Assembly (NCBI RefSeq): GCF_020873915.1
Contig: NZ_JAHWGP010000021.1
Coordinates: 1-64,000, forward strand
Source: Streptomyces sp. DH5
GTDB taxonomy: Bacteria; Actinomycetota; Actinomycetes; Streptomycetales; Streptomycetaceae
Length of the DNA stretch: 64,000 nt
Direction: 5' to 3'
Below are positions 8,259 to 15,935 of this stretch, piece by piece. Position numbers and translations under genes: made by a program. The notes below the pieces were generated by a model. That model did not search any database and was not told where the DNA came from. It saw only the letters and a list, made by a program, of their open reading frames with translations. How positions within the stretch are numbered: the first letter of the stretch is position 1; each line of letters opens with the position of its first letter.

Positions 8259-9917
8259 GTGCGCATCGGACTGCTTACGGAGGGTGGCTACCCGTATGTG
8301 AGCGGTGAGGGAGGGCTCTGGTGCGACCGCCTGGTGCGCGGACTCGACCGACACGAGTTCGACGTCTACGCGTTCAGCAGCGACGAAGCCCAGGAGGACG
8401 CCGGCTGGGTTCCGCTGCCTCCCCAGGTCCGCAGGGTGCGCACCGCGCCGCTGTGGGCTGCGGAGGGCGACGGGGTGGCGTACGGCCGTCGCGCATGCCG
8501 GCGCTTCCGGGAGCACTACGGCGAACTGGCCGCCGCCCTCTGCGTCGCCGACGACCCGGCCGCCCCGGAGGCGGACCGTTTCGCCACCGCGCTCCACGGC
8601 CTGGCCGAACTCGCCCGCGACGAAGGCGGCCTGGTGTCCGCGCTCCGCTCCGAGACGGCCGTACGCGCCCTGGAGCGCGCCTGTCGTGCGCCCCGCGCCC
8701 GTCGCGCCGCGCGGGAGGCTCGCGTCCCCGACCTGCTCGCCGTCGCCGCACACCTGGAGTGCGCCCTGCGCCCCCTCTCGCTCGACTGGTACGAGGCGGA
8801 CGGCCTCGGCGCGGTGGACCTGTGCCACGCCGCCGCCGGGGGAGCGGCGGCCCTGCCCGGCCTGCTCGCGCACCACTTCTTCGGCATCCCTCTCCTGGTC
8901 ACCGAATACGGCGTACGCCTGCGCACGCACTACCTCAACCGCTCCGACGCCCCACCCGCGGTCCGCTCCCTGCTCGCCGCCTTCCACGGAGGGCTCGCCG
9001 CCGAGACCTACCGCCGGGCCGCGTTCATCACACCGGGCAACACCCACGCCCGCCGCTGGCAGGAACGCTGCGGCGCCGACCGGGCCAAGCTGCGCACGGT
9101 GTACCCGGGCATGGACCCCGAGCCCTTCGCCCGCGTGGGGGAGTCCCCACAGGACGCGGACCCGCACACCCTCGTCTGGGTCGGCCGGGTGGAGCCCGCC
9201 AAGGACCTGGTCTCCCTGCTGCACGCCTTCGCGCAGGTCCGCGCGGCGGAGCCGCAGTCCCGCCTGCGGATCATCGGCGGCCCGCACGGCGACGAGGGCG
9301 CCGCCTACCTCGGCCACTGCAAGGCCCTGGCCGCGCGGCTCTTCCCCGACGAGGCCGACGGCCCGCACGCGGTGGGCGACAACCCGGTGTCCTTCGAGGA
9401 GCTCGGCGGCCCCGGCCTGTCCACGTCCGCCGACGCCCATGCCGCCGGGGCCGTGACCGTCCTGTCCAGCGTGATCGAGGGATTCCCCCTCGGCCTGGTC
9501 GAGGCGATGCTCTGCGGGCGCGCGACCGTCTCCACCGACGTCGGCGCCGTCCTGGAGGCCATCGGCGGCACCGGTCTGGTCGTACCACCGCGCAACCCGC
9601 GGGCGTTCGCCGAGGCCTGCGTCTGCCTGCTGCGCGATCCCGAGCGCCGCGGGCGCCTGGGTGCCGCCGCCCGCGCCCGCGCACTCGAACTGTTCACCGT
9701 CGACCAGAACGTCACGGCCTTCCACGGTCTCTACCTGGAGACCGTCGCCCGCACCCCGGCCCGTCACCTCGTCCTCGACGACACCGGCTGCCCGCTGCCC
9801 TTCGCGGCGCCCGCCGAGGCCCACGTCCCGGGCCACTGGACGACCGACCCCGGCCCCCGCGCCGTCCCCCGATGGGCCATCGACGCGCCGGTACCCGCGA
9901 CGGAGACAGCACGATGA
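8259..9917 (+). CDS. PelF-like family 4 glycosyltransferase
   Basis: A 552-residue cytosolic GT-B glycosyltransferase. The N-terminal MRIGLLTEGGYPYVSGEGG and the long DUF3492-type insert are typical of PelF-like enzymes. PelF is known to polymerise N-acetylgalactosamine from UDP-GalNAc in the Pel pathway. The C-terminal GT4 domain has WVGRVEPAKDL, RIIGGPHGDE and the donor-binding SVIEGFPLGLVEAM with two Glu. The start is GTG 8259, because the family N-terminus begins exactly there. The stop overlaps the next start (ATGA at 9914-9917), so the genes are translationally coupled. The donor sugar is inferred from family and context only. Confidence 0.8.
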   Translation: MRIGLLTEGGYPYVSGEGGLWCDRLVRGLDRHEFDVYAFSSDEAQEDAGWVPLPPQVRRVRTAPLWAAEGDGVAYGRRACRRFREHYGELAAALCVADDPAAPEADRFATALHGLAELARDEGGLVSALRSETAVRALERACRAPRARRAAREARVPDLLAVAAHLECALRPLSLDWYEADGLGAVDLCHAAAGGAAALPGLLAHHFFGIPLLVTEYGVRLRTHYLNRSDAPPAVRSLLAAFHGGLAAETYRRAAFITPGNTHARRWQERCGADRAKLRTVYPGMDPEPFARVGESPQDADPHTLVWVGRVEPAKDLVSLLHAFAQVRAAEPQSRLRIIGGPHGDEGAAYLGHCKALAARLFPDEADGPHAVGDNPVSFEELGGPGLSTSADAHAAGAVTVLSSVIEGFPLGLVEAMLCGRATVSTDVGAVLEAIGGTGLVVPPRNPRAFAEACVCLLRDPERRGRLGAAARARALELFTVDQNVTAFHGLYLETVARTPARHLVLDDTGCPLPFAAPAEAHVPGHWTTDPGPRAVPRWAIDAPVPATETAR

Positions 9918-11029
9918 GCGACCTCGGCGAACTGGACCGCAGTACGTCCCCCGGGGCGGCCGACCCGGTCAAGGCCCTCCTGCACCGCCACCGCGACCTG
10001 TGTCTGCGGGCCGTGGACCCCCTGGAGATCGCGGCGGGCCTGGAGGCCCACGGCATCACCGACCGCACCGCCGCCCGCTTCCGCCACCGCGACGTCTTCT
10101 CCCTGGCGGAGGAGCTCTACGCCAGGGTCCCCCGCGACGGCGACCCCTCCCACATCGTCCCGCCCCGCGTGGTCCCCTTCGACAGGGCGGCCCTCCTCCT
10201 CCCCCTCCTGCCCGGCGCCGTGTGCGCGGCATCAGTGGTCGCCCTGCGGCACACCGACGGCGAGACGCGCCTCTACGCCGCGGCAGCCTGCGTCATCGCC
10301 CTCACCCTCGCCGTCCGGGCGGTACTGCGCCGGGGCCCACTGAGCACCCCCGCCCACGCACCGCGCCCGGCCACCGCGTCCTGGACCTGCTGGCTCATCG
10401 GCTACGCCCTCCTCGGTGACGGCCTGCTGCACCTGGGGATCACCGGCGGGCCCGACGGCCCGCCCGACGGCACCAGCGGTGGTCACTGGCCGCTCACCAC
10501 CGCCCCGGTCCTGGCACTCGCCCTCGCCTGCGCGCCCGCCGCCTGGACCACCCACCTCTTCACCGCCCGCGCCCGCCGCAGGCTCTCCTCAAGCCGCGGC
10601 CTCGAGGACTTCACCGCCTCCGTGCGCCCCGTGCTGCTGGGCACGTTCGCCCTGTTCCTGCTCGCGCTGACCGTCCTGATCGCCGCGACGTCCGCGCTCC
10701 TCGACGAGCCCTCCGCCCTCCCCGGGACGCTCACGCTCGGCGCGCTGCTCTTCCTGGCCCGCCTCCTCGTCGTCCACGGCTTCACCCACGCCCCGAAGGT
10801 CGTCCTCACCATCACGGCCGGCGCCCAGGTGACGGCCCTGGCCACGGTCTTCGCCGCCCGCCTCCCCGGCTGTGACGCCCTGTCCGCACCGGTGGAGGCC
10901 CTGACCGCCTGGCACTCGGCGGCCGTCCCGTCCCTCACCTGCGGCGTCGCCGCCCTGACCCTCCTGGTCCACGCCTCCCGGAGGCTTCCCCGCGCCTCGG
11001 CGCACCTTCCGCCGGGACGGGCCCGGTGA
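9914..11029 (+). CDS. polytopic membrane protein of the glycosyltransferase operon
   Basis: A 371-residue integral membrane protein. Residues 15-75 form a soluble N-terminal region (DLCLRAVDPLEIAAGLEAHG, then RTAARFRHRDVFSLAEELYA) that I remember from other Streptomyces membrane proteins. About eight hydrophobic segments follow between residues 92 and 355. Its place directly after a PelF-like enzyme suggests a role in exporting or anchoring the product, comparable to PelG or PelD/E. It is shorter than PelG and I cannot show homology. ATG 9914 overlaps the previous stop. The C-terminus is basic. Confidence 0.7.
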   Translation: MSDLGELDRSTSPGAADPVKALLHRHRDLCLRAVDPLEIAAGLEAHGITDRTAARFRHRDVFSLAEELYARVPRDGDPSHIVPPRVVPFDRAALLLPLLPGAVCAASVVALRHTDGETRLYAAAACVIALTLAVRAVLRRGPLSTPAHAPRPATASWTCWLIGYALLGDGLLHLGITGGPDGPPDGTSGGHWPLTTAPVLALALACAPAAWTTHLFTARARRRLSSSRGLEDFTASVRPVLLGTFALFLLALTVLIAATSALLDEPSALPGTLTLGALLFLARLLVVHGFTHAPKVVLTITAGAQVTALATVFAARLPGCDALSAPVEALTAWHSAAVPSLTCGVAALTLLVHASRRLPRASAHLPPGRAR

Positions 11030-11181
11030 CCGGCCGGCGCGTGGGCGCCGGCCGCCGGGCGGGTGTCCGTGCGGCGGCGCGACCGGGCGCGACGGCGCCG
11101 CCCCGCGCCGGCCCAGCCCCGGGACAGCGGCGTCGGACGCCGCGCGGCGAGCAGCACGACCCCACCCGAAGGAGAACCCGC

Positions 11182-11232
11182 ATGACCCCCCGTTCAACCG
11201 CTCCGAGCCACCCCGAAGGAGCCGCCCGATGA
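11182..11232 (+). CDS. possible 16-codon coupling leader peptide
   Basis: ATG 11182 has a strong GAAGGAG site 7 bases upstream and reads MTPRSTAPSHPEGAAR. Its TGA (11230-11232) overlaps the epimerase ATG at 11229 as ATGA. A longer in-frame reading from GTG 11026 also exists and looks spurious. The mini-ORF may exist only to feed ribosomes to the epimerase, which has its own GAAGGAG site inside the mini-ORF. Confidence 0.3.
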   Translation: MTPRSTAPSHPEGAAR

Positions 11233-12242
11233 GAGTCCTGCTGATCGGAGCCAACGGCTACATCGGCCGCTTCGTCGCCGACCGCCTCCTCGCCGACCCC
11301 GCCGTCCAGCTGACCGCCCTCGGCCGGGGCGACGACGCCGACGTGCGCTTCGACCTCGCCACCGGCAGCCCCGGCGCCCTCACCCGCTTCCTCGACGCCG
11401 TCCACCCCGGCGTCGTCGTCAACTGCGCGGGAGCCACCCGGGGCGGCGCCCGCGAGCTGACCCGTCACAACACCGTCGCCGTCGCCACCGTGTGCGAGGC
11501 CCTCCGCCGCAGCGGCTGCGGTGCCCGGCTGGTGCAGATCGGCTGCGGCTCGGAGTACGGTCCCAGCCAGCCCGGCTCCTCCACCGCGGAGGACGCCGTG
11601 CCCCGGCCCGGCGGCCCCTACGGCGTCAGCAAGCTCGCCGCCACCGAACTGGTCCTCGGCTCCGGCCTCGACGCCGTGGTCCTGCGGGTCTTCTCACCCG
11701 TGGGCCCCGGCACCCCCGCCGGCTCGCCCCTCGGTCGCCTCGCCGAGGCCATGCGCCGGGCCATGCAGTCCGGTGACGCCGAACTGAAGCTCGGCGGCCT
11801 GGGCGCACAACGGGACTTCGTCGACGTCCGGGACGTGGCCCGAGCCGTCCACGCCGCCTCCCTCTCCGCCGCGCAGGGCGTCATCAACATCGGCTCCGGC
11901 CGAGCGGTCCGCCTCCGCGACGCCGCCGGGATCCTCGCCCGCGTGGCCGGCTACGGGGGCGCCCTCAACGAGCTCGACAACGCGCCCGGCCCGCACCACG
12001 CCCCCCACATGACCCACGCGACCGGCACCCCTCACCTCAGGCCCGCCATCGGCCACCCCCGTCCCGACCCCGACCACCCCCACGCCGTCGGCTCGCCCGC
12101 CGCCTTCCCGTACCCCGACGGCTGCGGGACCTGGCAGCAGGCGGACGTCCGCACCGCCCGCGACCGCCTCGGCTGGCGTCCCCGCATCAACCTCGAGGAG
12201 TCCCTGGCCGACATCTGGATGGAGGCGGCATGCCGTATCTGA
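11229..12242 (+). CDS. NAD-dependent nucleotide-sugar epimerase/dehydratase
   Basis: A 337-residue extended SDR protein. The Rossmann motif GANGYIG is at residues 7-13 and the catalytic YGVSK motif is near residue 131 (Tyr and Lys), with a Ser/Gly-rich strand before it (IGCGSEYG). This pattern fits UDP-sugar 4-epimerases and related enzymes. In Pel systems a 4-epimerase (PelX) supplies UDP-GalNAc from UDP-GlcNAc, which would fit its place between a PelF-like enzyme and a Spherulin-4-like protein. A His/Pro-rich insert (about residues 255-290) is unusual. The product ends 13 bp inside the next gene. The substrate is inferred. Confidence 0.8.
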   Translation: MRVLLIGANGYIGRFVADRLLADPAVQLTALGRGDDADVRFDLATGSPGALTRFLDAVHPGVVVNCAGATRGGARELTRHNTVAVATVCEALRRSGCGARLVQIGCGSEYGPSQPGSSTAEDAVPRPGGPYGVSKLAATELVLGSGLDAVVLRVFSPVGPGTPAGSPLGRLAEAMRRAMQSGDAELKLGGLGAQRDFVDVRDVARAVHAASLSAAQGVINIGSGRAVRLRDAAGILARVAGYGGALNELDNAPGPHHAPHMTHATGTPHLRPAIGHPRPDPDHPHAVGSPAAFPYPDGCGTWQQADVRTARDRLGWRPRINLEESLADIWMEAACRI

Positions 12243-12976
12243 CCAGCACCAGGCCCCGCACCGCGGGCACGGACGTCCGCGCCGGCCTCGGCGTTCCCGG
12301 CTTCGCACACCCCCTCCTCGCCCCCACCGAGTGGGACAGACTCACCCGCCCCGGCGCCCCCCTGCACTGGGTGGTGCTCAACGTGGCCGACGGCCCCGGC
12401 GTCCAGCCCGACCCGCACTGCCTGGAAGCGGCCGGCCGGCTGCGGAACGCCGGTGTCCGTGTCCTCGGCCACCTCGACACCGCCTACGGTCTGCGCTCCT
12501 TCGGGGAGGTGATCGCGGACGCCCACCGCTTCCTCGACTGGTACCAGGTCGACGGCTTCCTGCTGCACCGCTGCCCGGCCGACCCCGCCGCCCTCCCCGA
12601 GGTGCGGCGCACCGTCGGCACGCTCCGGGCGATCCACGGGGACGCCCACGTCGTCCTCGGCCACGGCACCCACCCCAGCCCGGGCTATGCCGAGCACGCC
12701 GACCAACTGGTCACCTTCTCCGGTGCGTGGAGCGACTACCGGTGGTCGCAGGTGGCCGAGTGGACTGCCGAGCACCCGCCCGAACGCTTCTGCCACTTCG
12801 TGCACGGGGTGCCGGGACCGCACCTGGACGAGGCCCTGCGCATCGCCCGCTGGCAGGGTGCGGCGACGATCTACTTCACCGACCACTCCCCGGGGCACCA
12901 CTTCGATCCGTGGGCGCCGATGCCCGGCTACTGGGACGACATCGTCTCGCGAGTCGGGACGGGTGTCTCGGAATGA
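12230..12976 (+). CDS. Spherulin-4-like (GH135/GH114-type) TIM-barrel protein
   Basis: A 248-residue protein of the spherulation-specific family 4 type. This fold includes the fungal Sph3 galactosaminogalactan hydrolase and resembles the hydrolase part of PelA. Visible family features are GVPGFAHPLLAP, WVVLNVADGPG, VLGHLDTAYG, WYQVDGFLL and HGTHPSPGYAEHAD. Family members normally have Asp-Glu after the DGFLL-like strand; here the residues are His-Arg (LLHRCPAD), so catalysis by the usual acids is doubtful. There is no signal peptide, so the protein appears cytosolic. ATG 12230 overlaps the epimerase stop and has GGAGGCGGC upstream. Confidence 0.75.
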   Translation: MPYLTSTRPRTAGTDVRAGLGVPGFAHPLLAPTEWDRLTRPGAPLHWVVLNVADGPGVQPDPHCLEAAGRLRNAGVRVLGHLDTAYGLRSFGEVIADAHRFLDWYQVDGFLLHRCPADPAALPEVRRTVGTLRAIHGDAHVVLGHGTHPSPGYAEHADQLVTFSGAWSDYRWSQVAEWTAEHPPERFCHFVHGVPGPHLDEALRIARWQGAATIYFTDHSPGHHFDPWAPMPGYWDDIVSRVGTGVSE

Positions 12977-12995
12977 AAAAGCGCATGGCAGTGTT
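12970..12995 (+). promoter_or_regulatory. SigR-type promoter of moeZ
   Basis: GGAAT at 12970-12974 and GTT at 12993-12995 are separated by exactly 18 bp, matching the SigR consensus GGAAT-N18-GTT. The -35 overlaps the last codons of the upstream gene. Transcription would start about 40 bp before the moeZ GTG. I recall the moeB homologue as a SigR target in S. coelicolor. Confidence 0.85.
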
Positions 12996-13039
12996 GAGCC
13001 GAGAACAACCGTAGTGATTGACCGACCAACGGAGTCCCC

Positions 13040-14218
13040 GTGTCGCTGCCACCCCTGGTCGAGCCGGCCCCCGAGCTCACCGTAGACGAGGTCCGCAGGT
13101 ACTCCCGCCACCTGATCATTCCCGATGTGGGGATGGACGGGCAGAAGCGGCTGAAGAACGCCAAGGTGCTCTTTGTGGGTGCTGGCGGCCTGGGTTCCCC
13201 GGGGCTGATGTACATGGCCGCGGCGGGCGTGGGCACGCTCGGCATCGTGGAGTTCGACGAGGTCGACGAGTCCAACCTGCAGCGCCAGGTCATCCACAGC
13301 CAGGCCGACATCGGCCGCCCCAAGGCCGAGTCCGCCCGGGACACGATCAAGGGCATCAACCCGTACGTGAACGTGGTGCTTCACGAGGAGCGGCTCGAGG
13401 CCGACAACGTGAAGGGCATCTTCAGCCAGTACGACCTGATCGTCGACGGCACGGACAACTTCGCGACCCGCTACCTGGTCAACGACGCCTGTGTGCTGCT
13501 GAACAAGCCGTACGTCTGGGGCTCGATCTACCGCTTCGACGGCCAGGCGTCCGTGTTCTGGTCCGAGCACGGCCCCTGCTACCGCTGCCTCTACCCGGAG
13601 CCCCCGCCCCCCGGCATGGTCCCCTCCTGCGCCGAGGGCGGCGTCCTCGGCGTGCTGTGCGCGTCCATCGGCTCCATCCAGGCCAACGAGGCCATCAAGC
13701 TGCTCGCCGGCATCGGCGAGCCCCTCGTCGGCCGCCTGATGATCTACGACGCCCTGGAGATGCAGTACCGCCAGGTCAAGGTTCGCAAGGACCCCGACTG
13801 CGCGATCTGCGGCGAGAACCCGACCGTCACCGAACTCATCGACTACGAGGCCTTCTGTGGTGTCGTGTCCGAGGAGGCCCAGGCGGCGGCCGCGGACTCG
13901 ACGATCACTCCCAAGCAGCTCAAGGAGTGGATCGACGACGGCGAGAGCATCGAGCTCATCGACGTCCGCGAGCCGAACGAGTTCGAGATCGTGTCCATCC
14001 CGGGCGCCCGCCTGATCCCCAAGAACGAGTTCCTCATGGGCAACGCCCTGGAGAGCCTGCCGCAGGACAAGAAGATCGTCTTGAACTGCAAGACCGGTGT
14101 CCGCAGTGCGGAAGTCCTCGCGGTCCTGAAGGCCGCGGGCTTCGCGGACGCCGTCCACGTCGGCGGCGGCGTGATCGGCTGGGTCAACCAGATCGAACCG
14201 GCGAAGCCGGTCTACTGA
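13040..14218 (+). CDS. moeZ: MoeZ-type adenylyltransferase/sulfurtransferase
   Basis: A 392-residue two-domain cytosolic enzyme. It adenylates the C-terminus of ubiquitin-like sulfur carriers and then thiolates it, feeding molybdopterin, tRNA thiolation and related pathways. Residues 1-265 are the ThiF/MoeB E1-like domain, with the nucleotide motif GAGGLGSPG near residue 45, zinc pairs CYRC and CAIC, and the PSCAEGGVLG segment. Residues 285-392 are a rhodanese domain with active-site Cys in NCKTGVRS. The start is GTG 13040 with GGAG upstream. The SigR-type promoter links it to thiol stress. It is a single-gene unit closed by the hairpin at 14246-14284. Confidence 0.92.
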   Translation: MSLPPLVEPAPELTVDEVRRYSRHLIIPDVGMDGQKRLKNAKVLFVGAGGLGSPGLMYMAAAGVGTLGIVEFDEVDESNLQRQVIHSQADIGRPKAESARDTIKGINPYVNVVLHEERLEADNVKGIFSQYDLIVDGTDNFATRYLVNDACVLLNKPYVWGSIYRFDGQASVFWSEHGPCYRCLYPEPPPPGMVPSCAEGGVLGVLCASIGSIQANEAIKLLAGIGEPLVGRLMIYDALEMQYRQVKVRKDPDCAICGENPTVTELIDYEAFCGVVSEEAQAAAADSTITPKQLKEWIDDGESIELIDVREPNEFEIVSIPGARLIPKNEFLMGNALESLPQDKKIVLNCKTGVRSAEVLAVLKAAGFADAVHVGGGVIGWVNQIEPAKPVY

Positions 14219-14245
14219 GCGACACCGGCCGGCAGGAAGACCGAG

Positions 14246-14284
14246 GCGGGGGCTCCGGGCACCACGGGTGCGCGGAGCCCCCGC
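14246..14284. terminator. bidirectional hairpin between convergent genes
   Basis: A perfect 12-bp stem (14246-14257 with 14273-14284) and a 15-nt loop between moeZ and the minus-strand peptidase gene. It is placed to stop transcription from both sides. Confidence 0.75.
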
Positions 14285-14289
14285 CGTCG

Positions 14290-15783
14290 TCATGAGCAGA
14301 CCTTGCCGTCCTCCGGCACCGTGCCGTCCAGCAGGTACGCGTTCACCGTGGAGTCGACGCAGTCGCTGCCGCTGCCGTACGCGCCGTGGCCCTCGCCCCT
14401 CCAGGTGAGGACCACGCCGACGCCCTCGCCCAGCTCGTCCGCCATCTTCCGGGCGCCCTCGTACGGCGTGGCCGGGTCGCCGGTGTTGCCCACGACCAGG
14501 ATCGGCGCAGCGCCCGGCGCGCTCACCTCCGGGGTGTCGAACTGGCCCGGGACCGGCCAGCCGTGGCACCAGCCGGCCGTGTCCCAGCCGAGGAAGGCGC
14601 CGAACACGGGCGAGATCTCCTCGAATTCGGGCAGCAGCTTCTTCGTCTCCTCGACGGTCGGCCGCTGCTTGTCGTCGAGGCACGATATGACCCGCTGCGA
14701 GTGGGTCGTGGTGCCGTAGCGCCCCGAGGCGTCGCGTTCGTTGTAACCGTCGGCCAGGGCCAGCAGTTCCGAGCCGTCGCCGTCCTCCGCCGCGTCCAGC
14801 GCGCTGGTCAGCGCGGGCCAGCCGTCCTTGCTGTACAGCGGCAGGACGATGCCGGTCAGCGCCAGCGACTGGGTCAGCTTCCGTCCGGAGGAGGACGTCG
14901 GCAGCGGCTCGGCGTCGATCCGGTCCAGCAGTTCCGCGATCTCCCGGGAGCCCCGCTCGGGATCCCGGCCGGTGGACTTCAGGTAGTTGCCGAGGGCCGT
15001 CTGGAAGCCGCGCGTCTGGTTCTTGGCGTGCCCCACGGTGTCCGCCGTCGGGTCGACCACCGCGTCGAGCGTCAGCCGGCCCACCTTGCCGGGGAACAGG
15101 TGGGCGTAGACGCCGCCGAGTTCCGTCCCGTAGGAGATGCCGAAGTAGTTCAGCTTGTCGTCGCCGAGGACCTGCCGGATGCGGTCCATGTCCCGAGCGG
15201 TGTCGGTGGTCGAGACGTGGGCCAGCAGCTCGCCCGCGGACTCCTTGCACCCCTTGCCGAAGCCGGCTGCGTCCCGGAGGTACGCCCGCTCCTCGGCCGG
15301 GGTGTCCGGAGTGCCGTCCACCGTCGACTCGGCGGCCTGGATGTCCTCGTCGTCGCGGCAGCGGACGCCCTCGCTGGCCGCCACTCCCCGCGGATCCCAG
15401 CTGACCAGGTCGTACCGCTCGTGCAGCGCGGAGACGGCGGGGGCGTAGGACGGCATCATGGAGACGCCCGAGCCGCCGGGGCCGCCGAAGTTGAACAGCA
15501 GCGAGCCGAGCCGGTCGTCTCCCGTGGCCTTGGCCCGGATGAGGGCGAGCCCGATCGTCGAACCGTCCGGCTCGGACCAGTCCAGCGGCACCTGGAGGGT
15601 GGCGCACTGCCAGTCGCCGCCCGGCGCGGGCTCATCCCCCGACGCCTCGCACCGCCCCCAGTCGAGCGCCGACGCGCCGTCGTCGCCCTTCTTGCCGTCG
15701 TCCGACGAGCCGCCGCCGGTGCAGCCGGCCGTCAGCAGCGCGGCGGCGGCCGCCAGAGCCGCCCACCGTGTGAAACGGGTCAT
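14290..15783 (-). CDS. secreted tripeptidyl-aminopeptidase-type lipoprotein
   Basis: A 497-residue alpha/beta-hydrolase exported as a lipoprotein. The signal peptide MTRFTRWAALAAAAALLTAGC ends in a lipobox (LTAGC). The mature region starts with a Gly/Ser/Asp linker. The nucleophile is in NYFGISYGTELGG, and the late acid and base segments are GNTGDPATPYEG and GEGHGAYGSGSDC. This architecture is that of the Streptomyces mycelium-associated tripeptidyl aminopeptidases (Slp/Tap type), which trim peptides outside the cell. Paired Cys near the C-terminus may form a disulfide. ATG 15783 was chosen because the signal peptide begins there. It is the second of two tandem paralogues. Confidence 0.88.
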   Translation of the reverse strand: MTRFTRWAALAAAAALLTAGCTGGGSSDDGKKGDDGASALDWGRCEASGDEPAPGGDWQCATLQVPLDWSEPDGSTIGLALIRAKATGDDRLGSLLFNFGGPGGSGVSMMPSYAPAVSALHERYDLVSWDPRGVAASEGVRCRDDEDIQAAESTVDGTPDTPAEERAYLRDAAGFGKGCKESAGELLAHVSTTDTARDMDRIRQVLGDDKLNYFGISYGTELGGVYAHLFPGKVGRLTLDAVVDPTADTVGHAKNQTRGFQTALGNYLKSTGRDPERGSREIAELLDRIDAEPLPTSSSGRKLTQSLALTGIVLPLYSKDGWPALTSALDAAEDGDGSELLALADGYNERDASGRYGTTTHSQRVISCLDDKQRPTVEETKKLLPEFEEISPVFGAFLGWDTAGWCHGWPVPGQFDTPEVSAPGAAPILVVGNTGDPATPYEGARKMADELGEGVGVVLTWRGEGHGAYGSGSDCVDSTVNAYLLDGTVPEDGKVCS

Positions 15784-15935
15784 GTGCCGATTTCCCCCCT
15801 CGCTTGCCGTCCGCACCGTGCCACGGATGGCGGTCGTGCCATGGTAGGCAGATTCGCCGCCCGCCGTGAAAGCCTGTGGAAAACGCTCTGACCTGCGGGG
15901 TTCCGCAAGTGGCGCGGGAGGGGCGAGGTGTCCGC

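Noticed and set aside
11026-11232. A 68-codon ORF from GTG 11026
   Set aside because: The first 50 residues are Arg/Ala/Pro-rich without a ribosome site suited to the start. Only the last 16 codons (11182-11232) have a good site, and these are listed separately.
12032-15607. A 1191-codon minus-strand frame crossing several genes
   Set aside because: It runs antisense to the Spherulin-4-like and moeZ genes and out of frame with the peptidase gene. Its translation is Arg/Gly/Ala-rich and lacks any domain.
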